From NCBI RefSeq assembly GCF_016919445.1, contig NZ_CP070356.1, positions 1,061,501 to 1,125,500 of the forward strand: 64,000 nt of DNA. The letters are read 5' to 3'. The first letter of the stretch is position 1, and every line of letters begins with the position of its first letter. Shown here in pieces: positions 27,696-36,291 of the stretch. The notes below the pieces were generated by a model that ran no database searches, was not told the DNA's origin, and saw nothing but the letters and a program-made list of their open reading frames with translations. The translations under genes were made by a program, and so were the position numbers. This DNA is from Pseudomonas sp. PDNC002 (GTDB lineage: Bacteria > Pseudomonadota > Gammaproteobacteria > Pseudomonadales > Pseudomonadaceae).

Positions 27696-29114
27696 ATGAC
27701 CACCACCACCCCAGCCTTCTTCGCCCAGTTCAACGACGAGCAGCTGGTCGCCGCCGACAAAGCCCACTACATGCACGGCTACCACGTGTTCGACGATCAC
27801 CGGGTCAACGGTGCGCTGAACATCGCCGCCGGCGAGGGCGCGTATATCTACGACACCAAGGGCAATCGCTACCTGGATGCCGTGGGCGGCATGTGGTGCA
27901 CGAACATCGGCCTGGGCCGCGCGGAAATGGCCGACGCCATCGCCGAGCAGGTGCGCCAGCTGGCCTACTCCAACCCCTTCTGCGACATGGCCAACGTCAC
28001 CGCGATCCAGCTCTGCGAAAAGCTCGCGCAGCTCGCCCCAGGCGACCTGGACCACGTGTTCCTCACCACCGGCGGCTCCACCGCGGTGGACACCGCCTAC
28101 CGGCTGATCCAGTACTACCAGAACTGCCGCGGCAAGCATGAGAAGAAGCACATCATCAGCCGGGTCAACGCTTACCACGGCTCGACCTTCCTCACCATGT
28201 CGCTGGGCGGCAAGGTCGCCGACCACCCGGCCGAGTTCGACTTCCTCAAGGACGTCATCCACCACATTTCCTGCCCCAACCCCTACCGCGCGCCGGAAGG
28301 GATGACCGAAGGGGACTTCCTCGAATTCCTGGTGAAGGAGTTCGAAGACAAGATTCTCGAACTGGGCGAAGACAAGGTCGCCGCCTTCTTCGCCGAGCCG
28401 ATCATGGGCTCGGGCGGCGTGATCATCCCGCCCAAGGGCTACCACCAGCGCATGTGGCAGGTGTGCCAGAAGTACGACGTGCTCTACGTCGCCGACGAAG
28501 TGGTGACCTCCTTCGGCCGCCTGGGCGCCTTCTTCGCCTCCGAGGACGTGTTCGGCATGCAGCCGGACATCATCACCACCGCCAAGGGCCTGACTTCCGG
28601 CTACCTGCCGCTGGGCGCGTGCATCTTCTCCGACCGCATCTGGAAGGTGATCGGCGAAGCCGACAAGGGCCGCTGCTTCGCCCACGGCTTCACCTACAGC
28701 GGGCACCCGGTGAGCTGCGTCTCGGCGCTGAAGAACATCGAGATCATCGAGCGTGAGAATCTGCTGGAACACGTGAAGGACGTTGGCGGCTATCTGGAAC
28801 AGCGCCTGCAGGAACTGGCCGACCTGCCGCTGGTGGGCAGCGTGCGTTGCCAGAAGCTGATGGCCTGCGTCGAGTTCGTCGCCGACAAGCGCAGCAAGGT
28901 GCTCTTCCCCGAGGAGCTGAACATTGGCGAGAAGATCCACCTGCGCGCCCAGGCCAAGGGCCTGCTGGTGCGGCCGATCGTGCACCTGAACGTGATGTCG
29001 CCGCCGCTGACCATCACCCGTGAGCAGGTCGACGAGATCGTCGACACCCTGCGCGAGTCGATCCTGGAGGCCGCCGAAGACCTCCAGCGCAGCGGCGATT
29101 ACGCGGGGCACTGA
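27696..29114 (+). CDS. Class III PLP aminotransferase (omega-amine/polyamine type)
   Basis: 472 residues. Class III signatures: the N-terminal YDTKGNRYLDAVGGMWC; LTTGGSTAVDTAYRLIQYY; AYHGST; the aspartate of VADEVVTSFGRLG; and the PLP lysine Lys297 in TTAKGLTSGYLPLGA. It resembles the aspartate/pyruvate:omega-amine aminotransferases such as SpuC and beta-alanine:pyruvate enzymes. It would transfer the amino group of a polyamine or omega-amino acid to pyruvate in the cytoplasm. It is preceded by a polyamine-type binding protein and followed, with a 1-bp overlap (TGATG), by a LuxR regulator. The specific amine is not deducible. Confidence 0.88.
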   Translation: MTTTTPAFFAQFNDEQLVAADKAHYMHGYHVFDDHRVNGALNIAAGEGAYIYDTKGNRYLDAVGGMWCTNIGLGRAEMADAIAEQVRQLAYSNPFCDMANVTAIQLCEKLAQLAPGDLDHVFLTTGGSTAVDTAYRLIQYYQNCRGKHEKKHIISRVNAYHGSTFLTMSLGGKVADHPAEFDFLKDVIHHISCPNPYRAPEGMTEGDFLEFLVKEFEDKILELGEDKVAAFFAEPIMGSGGVIIPPKGYHQRMWQVCQKYDVLYVADEVVTSFGRLGAFFASEDVFGMQPDIITTAKGLTSGYLPLGACIFSDRIWKVIGEADKGRCFAHGFTYSGHPVSCVSALKNIEIIERENLLEHVKDVGGYLEQRLQELADLPLVGSVRCQKLMACVEFVADKRSKVLFPEELNIGEKIHLRAQAKGLLVRPIVHLNVMSPPLTITREQVDEIVDTLRESILEAAEDLQRSGDYAGH

Positions 29115-30037
29115 TGATCGATCCGAGGATTTTGCCTACGCCCCGGCAGCCCTTTATGCTGCCGGGCATGAGCGAATCTCAGGCACTGAGCGAAACATCC
29201 GACGCACTGGCCCTGCATGCCTGGCATGCGGGGCTGGCGCGCGTCATGGCCAGCGTCGGCGAGGTCGCCTTCGTCGAACGCCTGGCCGACGCCCTGGGCT
29301 GCCTGGTGCCGGTGGAGTCAGTGATGCTCGGCCTGGAACAGCGTGGCCAACCGCCGCAACCGCTGTACCAGCGCGGCATCGTGCCGGAGCACCACGAAGG
29401 GTTGATCGACCGCTACTACGCCCGCGGCTATCTGCTCGACCCCTTCTGCCTGGCCATGGAGGACGGCCTCACCGAAGGCTTCTACCCGCTGGCCGACATC
29501 GCCCCGGACGACTTCTTCGCCAGCGAGTACTACAAGACCTACTACCTCAAGTTCGGCTGCACCGAAGACTGCCACTTCATCATCGACCTGGGTGAAGCGC
29601 GCAAGGTCTCCCTGTGCCTGTACCAGGGCAAGAGCGGCGTGCGCTTCAGCGAGACCCAGCTGGACCTGCTGGCCACCGTGCTGCCGCTGGTACGCGAGCT
29701 GATCCTCCAGTTCGAGCGCAACGGCGGGCTGGACCTGCTGTTGGCCGGGCGCGGCGTGAGTGTCGGTGCGCCGGACGATCAGGCGCCGCTGAACCGGCAC
29801 ATCCGCGCGGCCTTCATGAACTTCGGCGCCGACCGGCTCACCGAGCGCGAACGGGAAATCGCCCACCTGCTGCTGCGCGGGCACTCGGTGAAATCCAGCG
29901 CGCGGGTGCTGGATATTTCGCCGGAAACCGTGCGCATGCACCGCAAGCACCTCTACACGAAGCTCGAGATCAACTCCCAGGCGGAGCTGTTCTCGCTGTT
30001 CATCGACTGGTTGACCGGCGACGCCACCGCCGCCTGA
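29114..30037 (+). CDS. LuxR-family transcriptional regulator
   Basis: 307 residues if started at 29114, where the start overlaps the aminotransferase stop; 29157 (MLPGMSES) and 29168 (MSESQALSE) are alternatives and none has a strong ribosome site. The N-terminal ~200 residues form a GAF/PAS-like sensory region (VMLGLEQRGQPPQPLYQRG, YYLKFGCTEDCHFIID). The C-terminal LuxR helix-turn-helix is clear: LTEREREIAHLLLRGHSVKSSARVLDISPETVRMHRKHLYTKL. It lacks the typical acyl-homoserine-lactone site, so it is probably a metabolic regulator of the preceding operon. Confidence 0.85.
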   Translation: MIDPRILPTPRQPFMLPGMSESQALSETSDALALHAWHAGLARVMASVGEVAFVERLADALGCLVPVESVMLGLEQRGQPPQPLYQRGIVPEHHEGLIDRYYARGYLLDPFCLAMEDGLTEGFYPLADIAPDDFFASEYYKTYYLKFGCTEDCHFIIDLGEARKVSLCLYQGKSGVRFSETQLDLLATVLPLVRELILQFERNGGLDLLLAGRGVSVGAPDDQAPLNRHIRAAFMNFGADRLTEREREIAHLLLRGHSVKSSARVLDISPETVRMHRKHLYTKLEINSQAELFSLFIDWLTGDATAA

Positions 30038-30060
30038 CTTCATTTCACAGGTGATCCAAT

Positions 30061-30165
30061 CCTGTAGGACCGAGGGGGGCGCCTAGCCCTTGCTCGGGAA
30101 CGCCTGACGCCGTGCCCACCCGGCTCGCAAGCAAGAACTGGGCGTCCCCCTCGCTCCTACAAAAA
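30061..30165. repeat. Degenerate REP pair
   Basis: TGTAGGACCGAGGGGGGCGCC at 30062 and an opposed CCCCCTCGCTCCTAC ending near 30160 are separated by CTTGCTCGGG / CTCGCAAGCAAG arms. They fill the gap upstream of the hydrolase gene. Confidence 0.65.
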
Positions 30166-30272
30166 AAGCGCTCCTCGCATTACCCGTCGTTGCGGCGGAG
30201 CGACCGGAAATCTGCCAACCTATGGCCTTTCCCGCTGTCTGACCCGTGCCCCACCCTCAGGAGAGCTCCCCG

Positions 30273-31283
30273 ATGTCCCGACGCTGGCTACCCGCCTTGC
30301 TGTTGGCCGCCGCCCTGCCGCTGCACGCCGCCGAATCCAAACCCACCTATGGCCCGGAACTGGAGCGTTTCAACTACGCCTACCCGGTCGGCCACTACAG
30401 CTTCGCGTCCCAGGGCCACCACATGCACATGGCCTATATCGACGTGAAGCCGAAGAAACAGCCCAACGGCCGCACCGTGGTGCTGCTGCACGGCAAGAAC
30501 TTCTGCGCCGGCACCTGGGAAACCACCATTGCCGCGCTGAGCGATGCGGGCTACCGCGTGGTGGCGCCGGACCAGATCGGCTTCTGCAAATCCACCAAGC
30601 CCGAGCGTTACCAGTACAGCTTCCAGCAGCTGGCGACCAACACCCACGCGCTGCTGGACCACCTGAAGATCGGCAAGATCACCCTGCTGGGCCACTCCAC
30701 CGGCGGCATGCTCGCCGCCCGCTACGCGCTGATGTACCCGCAGCAGGTGGAGCAGTTGGCCATGGTCAACCCCATCGGCCTGGAAGACTGGAAAGCCCTC
30801 GGTGTGCCCTACCGCACCCCGGACCAGTGGTACGAGCGCGAGCTGAAGACCAGCGCCGACAGCATCCGCCAGTACGAGCAGGCCACCTACTACGCCGGCC
30901 AGTGGAAGCCCGAGTACGACAAGTGGGTGAACATGCTCGCCGGCCTGTTCAACGGCGCCGGCCATGAGCGCGTGGCGTGGAACTCGGCGCTGCTCTACGA
31001 CATGATCTTCACCCAGCCGGTGGTCTACGAATTCGGCCAGCTGAAGATGCCGACCCTGCTGCTGATCGGCACCAAGGACAACACCGCCATCGGCAAGGAC
31101 ATCGCCCCGGCCGAGCTGAAAGCCAAGCTGGGCAACTACGCCGAGCTGGGCAAGACGACCGCCAAGGCCATTCCCAACGCCACCCTGGTGGAGTTCGACG
31201 ACATGGGCCACGCGCCGCAGATTCAGGATCCGAAGCGTTTCCACGAGGCGCTGCTCAAGGGGTTGGCTGATCTGAAGCACTGA
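30273..31283 (+). CDS. Secreted alpha/beta hydrolase
   Basis: 336 residues from the ATG at 30273 with AGGAGAG upstream. A Sec signal peptide (about 1-20, LPALLLAAALPLHAAES) is followed by an alpha/beta-hydrolase fold: oxyanion motif LLHGKNFCAGTWE, a nucleophile elbow GHSTGGMLAARYAL, a late Asp in GTKDNTAIGKD and the His of DDMGHAPQIQDP. It is probably periplasmic. It resembles haloalkane-dehalogenase-like/epoxide-hydrolase-like proteins but lacks specific markers, so the substrate is unknown. Monocistronic, followed by a long repeat-filled gap. Confidence 0.85.
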   Translation: MSRRWLPALLLAAALPLHAAESKPTYGPELERFNYAYPVGHYSFASQGHHMHMAYIDVKPKKQPNGRTVVLLHGKNFCAGTWETTIAALSDAGYRVVAPDQIGFCKSTKPERYQYSFQQLATNTHALLDHLKIGKITLLGHSTGGMLAARYALMYPQQVEQLAMVNPIGLEDWKALGVPYRTPDQWYERELKTSADSIRQYEQATYYAGQWKPEYDKWVNMLAGLFNGAGHERVAWNSALLYDMIFTQPVVYEFGQLKMPTLLLIGTKDNTAIGKDIAPAELKAKLGNYAELGKTTAKAIPNATLVEFDDMGHAPQIQDPKRFHEALLKGLADLKH

Positions 31284-31289
31284 CGTGGC

Positions 31290-31648
31290 AAGCCTGTAGG
31301 AGCGGACTCCGTCCGCGATCGGTTCCGCTTCGCGCCGGATACCATCGCGGACGGAGTCCGCTCCTACGCTTCTTGCGACATCGGTGCGGGCTATCCCCTC
31401 ACCCCAACCCTCTCCCGGAGGGAGAGGGAGCCGTTCGGAGTACTAGATCGGTAACGAAGGTAGCCGGCGTGCTCGAAGCTTCCCGAGCGCAGAGGACAGT
31501 CCCCTCTCCCCCTGGGAGAGGGTTAGGGTGAGGGCCAGCCGAGGCACCGGGCACAACTTGTAGGAGCGAGCTTGCTCGCAAACCGCCCCTGAGCCGCCGG
31601 GTAATCCGTTCGCGAGCAAGAACTGGGCCTCCCCCTCGCTCCCACAAA
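31290..31648. repeat. Repeat-filled 450-bp gap: REP pair, CTCTCCC element, second REP pair
   Basis: Opposed GTAGGAGCGGACTCCGTCCGCGAT units (31296-31375), a CCCTCACCCC...GGGTGAGGG palindromic element (31397-31535), and another opposed REP pair GTAGGAGCGAGC...CTCGCTCCCAC (31560-31647). No gene is seen here. Confidence 0.75.
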
Positions 31649-31682
31649 CATGCAGCTCCCAGGCACGCGAATAGCGCCCACA

Positions 31683-31720
31683 AAAAACGCCGGCTCCCCT
31701 CGCAGGGAGCCGGCGTTTTC
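31683..31720. terminator. Bidirectional terminator at the end of the cbc operon
   Basis: A 13-bp stem AACGCCGGCTCCC / GGGAGCCGGCGTT (31686-31698 and 31705-31717), with A-run before and T-run after, 19 bases beyond the cbcV stop. It acts on the minus-strand cbc transcript. Confidence 0.85.
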
Positions 31721-31735
31721 ATGCAGCCGAAAGAA

Positions 31736-32914
31736 TCAGCCCAGGTTCTTGCCCAGCAGCGCGTGGTACAGCTCGCTGTCGCCGAGCACGCCGACGACGC
31801 GGCTCTGCTCCTGCAGCACCAGCTTGTGGCCGGTCTGATAGCGGATCTGCAGCGCGTCGCGCATGCGGATGTTGACGTCCACCAGGGTCGGCTCGTGCTT
31901 GAGCTTCTCCACCGGGTCGCCCGGGCGCCATTGCTGCAGGTCGATGATGTTGCTGCCCTGGCGCGCGGTCTTGATCTGGTTGGTCTCGGTCAGGCCCAGC
32001 CAGCAGTCGCGGCCCTGGTCGAAGCACACCTCGTCGGCCTGGCGGCGGCACTGGTCCAGGCCACGCATCAGGCTGGAGCCGCACAGCACGTTGAGCGGGT
32101 TGGTGTGGGCGACGAAGGTGCGCACGTAGTCGTCCGCCGGGCTGAGCACGATTTCCTCGGGCTTGCCGTGCTGGATGATGCGGCCGTCCTTCATGATCGC
32201 GATGCGCGAACCGATCTTCAGCGCCTCGTCCAGGTCATGGCTGACGAAGACGATGGTCTTGTGCAGCTGGCGTTGCAGCACCAGCAGTTCGTCCTGCAAC
32301 TGCTGGCGGATCAGCGGGTCGAGTGCGGAGAAGGGCTCGTCCATCAGCAGGATGTCGCCATCCATCGCCAGCGCGCGGGCCAGGCCGACGCGCTGCTGCA
32401 TGCCGCCGGAGAGCGAGTCCGGGCGCTTGTCGCGCCACTGCGACAGGCCGACCAGTTCCAGCTTCTCGTCAATCACCTTCTTCCGTTCGTTGGCCGGTCG
32501 GCCCTGCATCTCCAGGCCGAAGCCGATGTTCTCGGCGACGGTCAGCCAGGGCATCAGCGCGAACTTCTGGAACACCATGGCGATGCGCTTGGTGCGCATG
32601 GTCTTGAGCGCCGCCGGCGAGCAGTTGGCGATGTCCACCTGCTGGCCTTCGTGCTCGATCAGCAGTTTGCCGCGGCTGACCCGGTTGAGGCCGTTGATGC
32701 AGCGCAGCAGGCTGGACTTGCCGGAGCCCGACAGGCCCATCATCACGCAGATTTCGCCGCGTTCAACATCCAGGCAGGCATCCTCCACACCCAGCACCTG
32801 GCCGGTGCGCTTGAGGATTTCCTCGCGGCCCAGGCCCTTGTCCAGCAGCTTGAGCGCTTCCTTGGTGTGGGTGCCGAAAATCACATCCACATGTTCGAAT
32901 CGAATCGCCGACAT
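31736..32914 (-). CDS. cbcV: Choline/betaine/carnitine ABC transporter ATP-binding subunit CbcV
   Basis: 392 residues from the ATG at 32914. Walker A GLSGSGKSS, Q-loop FQKFALMPW, signature LSGGMQQRVGLARAL, Walker B ILLMDEPFSALDP and the H-loop VSHDLDEAL are all present. A C-terminal extension of ~110 residues follows, as in OpuA/ProV-type ATPases with CBS-like regulation. Together with CbcW it forms a quaternary-amine importer that accepts CbcX (choline), CaiX (carnitine) or BetX proteins; this sharing is known in P. aeruginosa. It is 5 bp downstream of cbcW. GbdR is expected to induce the operon. Confidence 0.92.
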   Translation of the reverse strand: MSAIRFEHVDVIFGTHTKEALKLLDKGLGREEILKRTGQVLGVEDACLDVERGEICVMMGLSGSGKSSLLRCINGLNRVSRGKLLIEHEGQQVDIANCSPAALKTMRTKRIAMVFQKFALMPWLTVAENIGFGLEMQGRPANERKKVIDEKLELVGLSQWRDKRPDSLSGGMQQRVGLARALAMDGDILLMDEPFSALDPLIRQQLQDELLVLQRQLHKTIVFVSHDLDEALKIGSRIAIMKDGRIIQHGKPEEIVLSPADDYVRTFVAHTNPLNVLCGSSLMRGLDQCRRQADEVCFDQGRDCWLGLTETNQIKTARQGSNIIDLQQWRPGDPVEKLKHEPTLVDVNIRMRDALQIRYQTGHKLVLQEQSRVVGVLGDSELYHALLGKNLG

Positions 32915-32919
32915 AGTGC

Positions 32920-33759
32920 TTACCTCCCCCGCAGCGAACGTTGCTTGCACACCCGGTCGAGCAGGATGGCGAGCAGGACGATGGCCAGACCGGCCTCGAA
33001 GCCGAGGGAAATGTCCGCGGTGTTGAGCGCATTGACCACCGGCTTGCCGAGGCCGTCAGCACCCACCAGCGCGGCGATAACCACCATCGACAGCGACAAC
33101 ATGATGCATTGGGTGATCCCCGCGCCGATGCTCGGCATGGCGTGCGGCAGCTCGATGCGCGTCAGCAGTTGCCAGCGCGAGCAACCGAAGGCCTTGCCGG
33201 CGTCCATCAGTTCCGCCGGCACGTCCTGGATACCCAGGCAGGTGAGGCGGATGGGCGCGGCGATGGCGAAGATCACCGTGGAGATCAGACCCGGAACCAC
33301 ACCCAGGCCGAACAGGGTCAGGGTGGGGATCAGGTAAACGAACGTTGGCACCGTCTGCATCAAATCCAGCAAGGGCCTGAGCGCGGTGTAGAACCAGGGC
33401 TTGTGCGCCGCCAGGATGCCCAGCGGCACCCCGATGGCGATACAGACCACCGTGGCGAAGATCACCTGCGCCAGGGTCTCCATGGTTTCCTGCCAATACC
33501 CGAGATTCAGGATCAGCAGTAGCGAGGCCAGGGCAAACACCGCCAGACCCCAGCTGCGCTGGATGTAGAACACCAGGAAGACCATCAGCGCGATCAGCGC
33601 CAACGGGTTGAACCAGAGCAGGCTGTTGGTGACGCCGTGGATTAGGAATTCGAGGGTGTCGGAAATCTTGTCGAACACCGACGCGCCATGTTGCGTGAGC
33701 CAGTCGACGAAGGCGGCAATATGCTCGCCCAGCGGTAGCTTGTGGTCAGTCAGAAACAT
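32920..33759 (-). CDS. cbcW: Choline/betaine/carnitine ABC transporter permease CbcW
   Basis: 279 residues. A ~40-residue cytoplasmic N-terminus is followed by about six or seven membrane helices and the binding-protein-dependent permease loop, with the ProW/OpuAB pattern GVPLGILAAHKPWFYTALRPLLDLMQTVPTFVYLIP and AGKAFGCSRWQLLTRIELPHAMPSI. Its order with cbcV and cbcX equals P. aeruginosa PA5376-PA5378. It transports choline-type substrates through the inner membrane. Confidence 0.93.
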   Translation of the reverse strand: MFLTDHKLPLGEHIAAFVDWLTQHGASVFDKISDTLEFLIHGVTNSLLWFNPLALIALMVFLVFYIQRSWGLAVFALASLLLILNLGYWQETMETLAQVIFATVVCIAIGVPLGILAAHKPWFYTALRPLLDLMQTVPTFVYLIPTLTLFGLGVVPGLISTVIFAIAAPIRLTCLGIQDVPAELMDAGKAFGCSRWQLLTRIELPHAMPSIGAGITQCIMLSLSMVVIAALVGADGLGKPVVNALNTADISLGFEAGLAIVLLAILLDRVCKQRSLRGR

Positions 33760-33825
33760 AATGCGGGCCCATCAGAAGCTTGAGGAATCGGCCAACGGCA
33801 ATTACTCGGCACTTATTTCGACTTT

Positions 33826-34764
33826 TTATTTCGAGAGTGCCACCTTGGCTGCCGCCAAGGCCGGTTTGCCGTCACGGGTGGTCACGCCGGCGAGCCAGGC
33901 GTCGAGCAGTTCCGGATGGTCCTTCAACCAGGCTTTGGCCGCCTCTTCGGGCTTCTTGCCCCCGTTGAGCACGGCGTCCATGAGTTTGTTTTCCATTTCC
34001 AGGGTGAAGGTCAGGTTGGTCAGCAGCTTGCCGACGTTCGGACACTCCTGGGCATACCCCTTGCGCACGTTGGTGTAGATGGTCGCGCCGCCATAGTTGG
34101 GGCCGAACACGTCATCGCCACCTTCGAGGTACTTCATCTTGAAGCGGGTGTTCATCGGATGCGGTTCCCAGCCCAGGAACACGATCCACTGGTTGCGGCG
34201 GTCGGCGCGCCCGACCTGCGAGAGCATGCCGGCCTCGCTGGACTCCACGAGCTTGAACTTGCCCAGGCCGAACTGGTTCTTGTCGAGCATGCCCTGGACC
34301 AGGCGGTTGCCGTCGTTGCCCGGCTCGATGCCGTAGATCTTGTTGCCCAGCTTGTCGGCGTACTTGGCGATGTCCGCGAAGGACTTCAGCCCGCCGTCGT
34401 AAGCGGCCTGGGTAACGGCCAGGGTGTACTTGGCGCCCTCGAGGTTGGCTTTCACCGTCTCCACCGAACCATTGTCGGCATAGGGCTTGATGTCGTTGGC
34501 CATGCTCGGCATCCAGTTGCCGAGGAAGACGTCGAGATCCTTGTTCGCCAGCGACTTGTAGGTCACCGGCACGGACAACATGGTTACCTTGGTGGCGTAG
34601 CCAAGCGACTCGAGCACCTGACGGGTAGTAGCGGTGGTCACGGTGATGTCGGTCCAGCCGACATCGGAGAAGCGAACCGTGCCGCACGACTCAGGTTCAG
34701 CGGCCTGAACCACCAGCGGCGCACCTAGGGACACAGCCAGCAGCAAAGACTTGAAACCATTCAT
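33826..34764 (-). CDS. cbcX: Choline-binding periplasmic protein CbcX
   Basis: 312 residues from the ATG at 34764 with GAGGAG upstream. Signal peptide about 1-22 (VSLGAPLVVQAAEP). The OpuAC/ProX-like choline-binding fold has the quaternary-amine signatures VGWTDITVTTATTRQVLESLGY, DVFLGNWMPSMANDIKPY and the tryptophan-containing WIVFLGWEPHPMNTRF, whose aromatic residues form the cation-pi box. It delivers choline to CbcVW. The next upstream gene is a close paralogue. A 66-bp gap separates it from cbcW. Confidence 0.92.
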   Translation of the reverse strand: MNGFKSLLLAVSLGAPLVVQAAEPESCGTVRFSDVGWTDITVTTATTRQVLESLGYATKVTMLSVPVTYKSLANKDLDVFLGNWMPSMANDIKPYADNGSVETVKANLEGAKYTLAVTQAAYDGGLKSFADIAKYADKLGNKIYGIEPGNDGNRLVQGMLDKNQFGLGKFKLVESSEAGMLSQVGRADRRNQWIVFLGWEPHPMNTRFKMKYLEGGDDVFGPNYGGATIYTNVRKGYAQECPNVGKLLTNLTFTLEMENKLMDAVLNGGKKPEEAAKAWLKDHPELLDAWLAGVTTRDGKPALAAAKVALSK

Positions 34765-35005
34765 GAGCGTACTCCTCTGCGGGGGTGGGGCGCCGGCGCT
34801 GCCCGCTTGGGGCGCGGCGGTCTGAATTATGGGTGGGACCTCAGGGCGCAGGTCCTTTTGTTGTCATTTCGTAAACGATCATGGAGCAGGAAAATTTCGT
34901 CGCCTACCGGGTGGGTCGCATCCAGTGCAGGCGAAGTCGTATTCAGCACCAGCCATGTCGCATCCAGTGGAAAGGCCCGGTTCCAGCGACTTGCAGAGGC
35001 CCGGA

Positions 35006-35944
35006 TCATTCCATGGCGGCGGTTTTCTGGCCCCCTGGCGCCGCGCCCGATGTACTCGGAGCGACACCCTGCAGCCAGCCATCGCGCATCTGTGGATTGG
35101 CCTTCAGCCAACCCTTCGCGGCCTGGCGAGGATTGAGGCGCTCGTTGAGCACCGCATCCATCAACTGGTTCTCCATCGCCAGGTCGAATTTCAGGTTCTT
35201 CAGCAGCCGCGCGACATTGGGGCACTCCTGAAGATAGCCTGCTCTGACGTTGGTGAAGACCGTCGCACCGCCATAATTGGGACCGAAGTAGGAATCCCCT
35301 CCTTCCAGATAGTTCATTTGGATGCGGGTATTCATCGGGTGCGGCTCCCAGCCCAGGAACACGATGGGCTGCTTCAAGGCCCCGGCTCGCTTGACGTAGG
35401 CCAACATGTCGGCCTCGCTGGATTCCACCAGCTTGAAGTCGCCCAGGCCGAAGGCCTTTTCCTTGATCATCTTCTGGATCAGCTGGTTGCCGTCGTTGCC
35501 CGGCTCGATGCCGTAGATGCGCCCGCCCAGTTGCTCCTTGAATTTTGCGATATCGGCAAAAGTCTTCAGCCCGGCCTCATAGGCGTAGCGCGGCACCGCC
35601 AGGGTGTACTTGGCGCCTTCGAGGTTGGCGCCCACCGTTTCCACCTGCCCCTTGTCGGCGAAAGGCTTGATGTCGTTCGCCATGCTCGGCATCCAGTTGC
35701 CGAGGAACACGTCGATCTTCTTCTCCGACATCGCCTTGTAGGTGTCCGGCACGGACAGCCGCACCACCTGCGTGCGGTAGCCCTGATGGCTGAGCACCAG
35801 GCGGGTCACCGCGGTGGTCACGGTGATGTCGGTCCAGCCGACATCGGCGAAGCGCACCACGGCGCAGGATTCGGGTTCGGCGGCGCGCACGGCGCCCGGT
35901 AGTACCACGGATAACGCCAACAGCGACGACACAAGACTCTTCAT
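35006..35944 (-). CDS. Second choline-binding protein, tandem paralogue of CbcX
   Basis: 312 residues from the ATG at 35944; the frame to 36025 lacks a ribosome site. Signal peptide about 1-22 (ALSVVLPGAVRAAEP). It shares VGWTDITVTTAVTRLVLSHQGY, the same DVFLGNWMPSMANDIKPF block, and the FLGWEPHPMNTRIQMNYLEGG core with the neighbouring CbcX, so the pair arose by tandem duplication. The C-terminus is longer and diverged, ending in a Ser/Ala/Gly tail (SGAAPGGQKTAAME). It may widen or change substrate preference for the CbcVW transporter. The gene starts the operon and is divergent from sdaB; 241 bp separate it from cbcX. Confidence 0.85.
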   Translation of the reverse strand: MKSLVSSLLALSVVLPGAVRAAEPESCAVVRFADVGWTDITVTTAVTRLVLSHQGYRTQVVRLSVPDTYKAMSEKKIDVFLGNWMPSMANDIKPFADKGQVETVGANLEGAKYTLAVPRYAYEAGLKTFADIAKFKEQLGGRIYGIEPGNDGNQLIQKMIKEKAFGLGDFKLVESSEADMLAYVKRAGALKQPIVFLGWEPHPMNTRIQMNYLEGGDSYFGPNYGGATVFTNVRAGYLQECPNVARLLKNLKFDLAMENQLMDAVLNERLNPRQAAKGWLKANPQMRDGWLQGVAPSTSGAAPGGQKTAAME

Positions 35945-36291
35945 GAGGCCAGCCTCTGACTGCGGAGAAGGGGGTGGATACGGGCGAACGCGGCCGTTCG
36001 TCGGTGGCGGATCATGGAACAGCACAGCGCTGCGCGCCTATCGACCGGTCGTGGTTCGCGTCACTCGCGTCGTAAAAAGGCAAGCTTTCGTCGGCCCCGG
36101 AACAGGAGAGCCCGCGCCCTGCATCGGCGGGGTGCGCGGGCGGCGTTATTGGATACGGCCGCGTCGTCGATGGACGCAGCCGGCGCCGGACTTGGGTCGA
36201 TCATGGCCGGGCATCGCGGGCACAGGGACGTGCCTACTCATCCCTACAAGAGATGCTCCTTCATGGATGCGCAGCTCGCCCGGAGTCCGGC
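35945..36291. promoter_or_regulatory. Divergent promoter region between the cbc operon and sdaB (347 bp)
   Basis: No gene is visible. In P. aeruginosa the cbc and sdaB promoters are GbdR-dependent, so GbdR sites are expected here. I cannot locate them with certainty by eye. The sdaB ribosome site (GGAG near 36282) is at its right end. Confidence 0.4.

Noticed and set aside
26319-29111. 930-codon minus-strand open frame
   Set aside because: It lies antisense to the binding-protein and aminotransferase genes, which have clear family motifs; its own translation is low-complexity (His/Gln/Arg/Val-rich) and matches nothing. High GC leaves antisense frames open.
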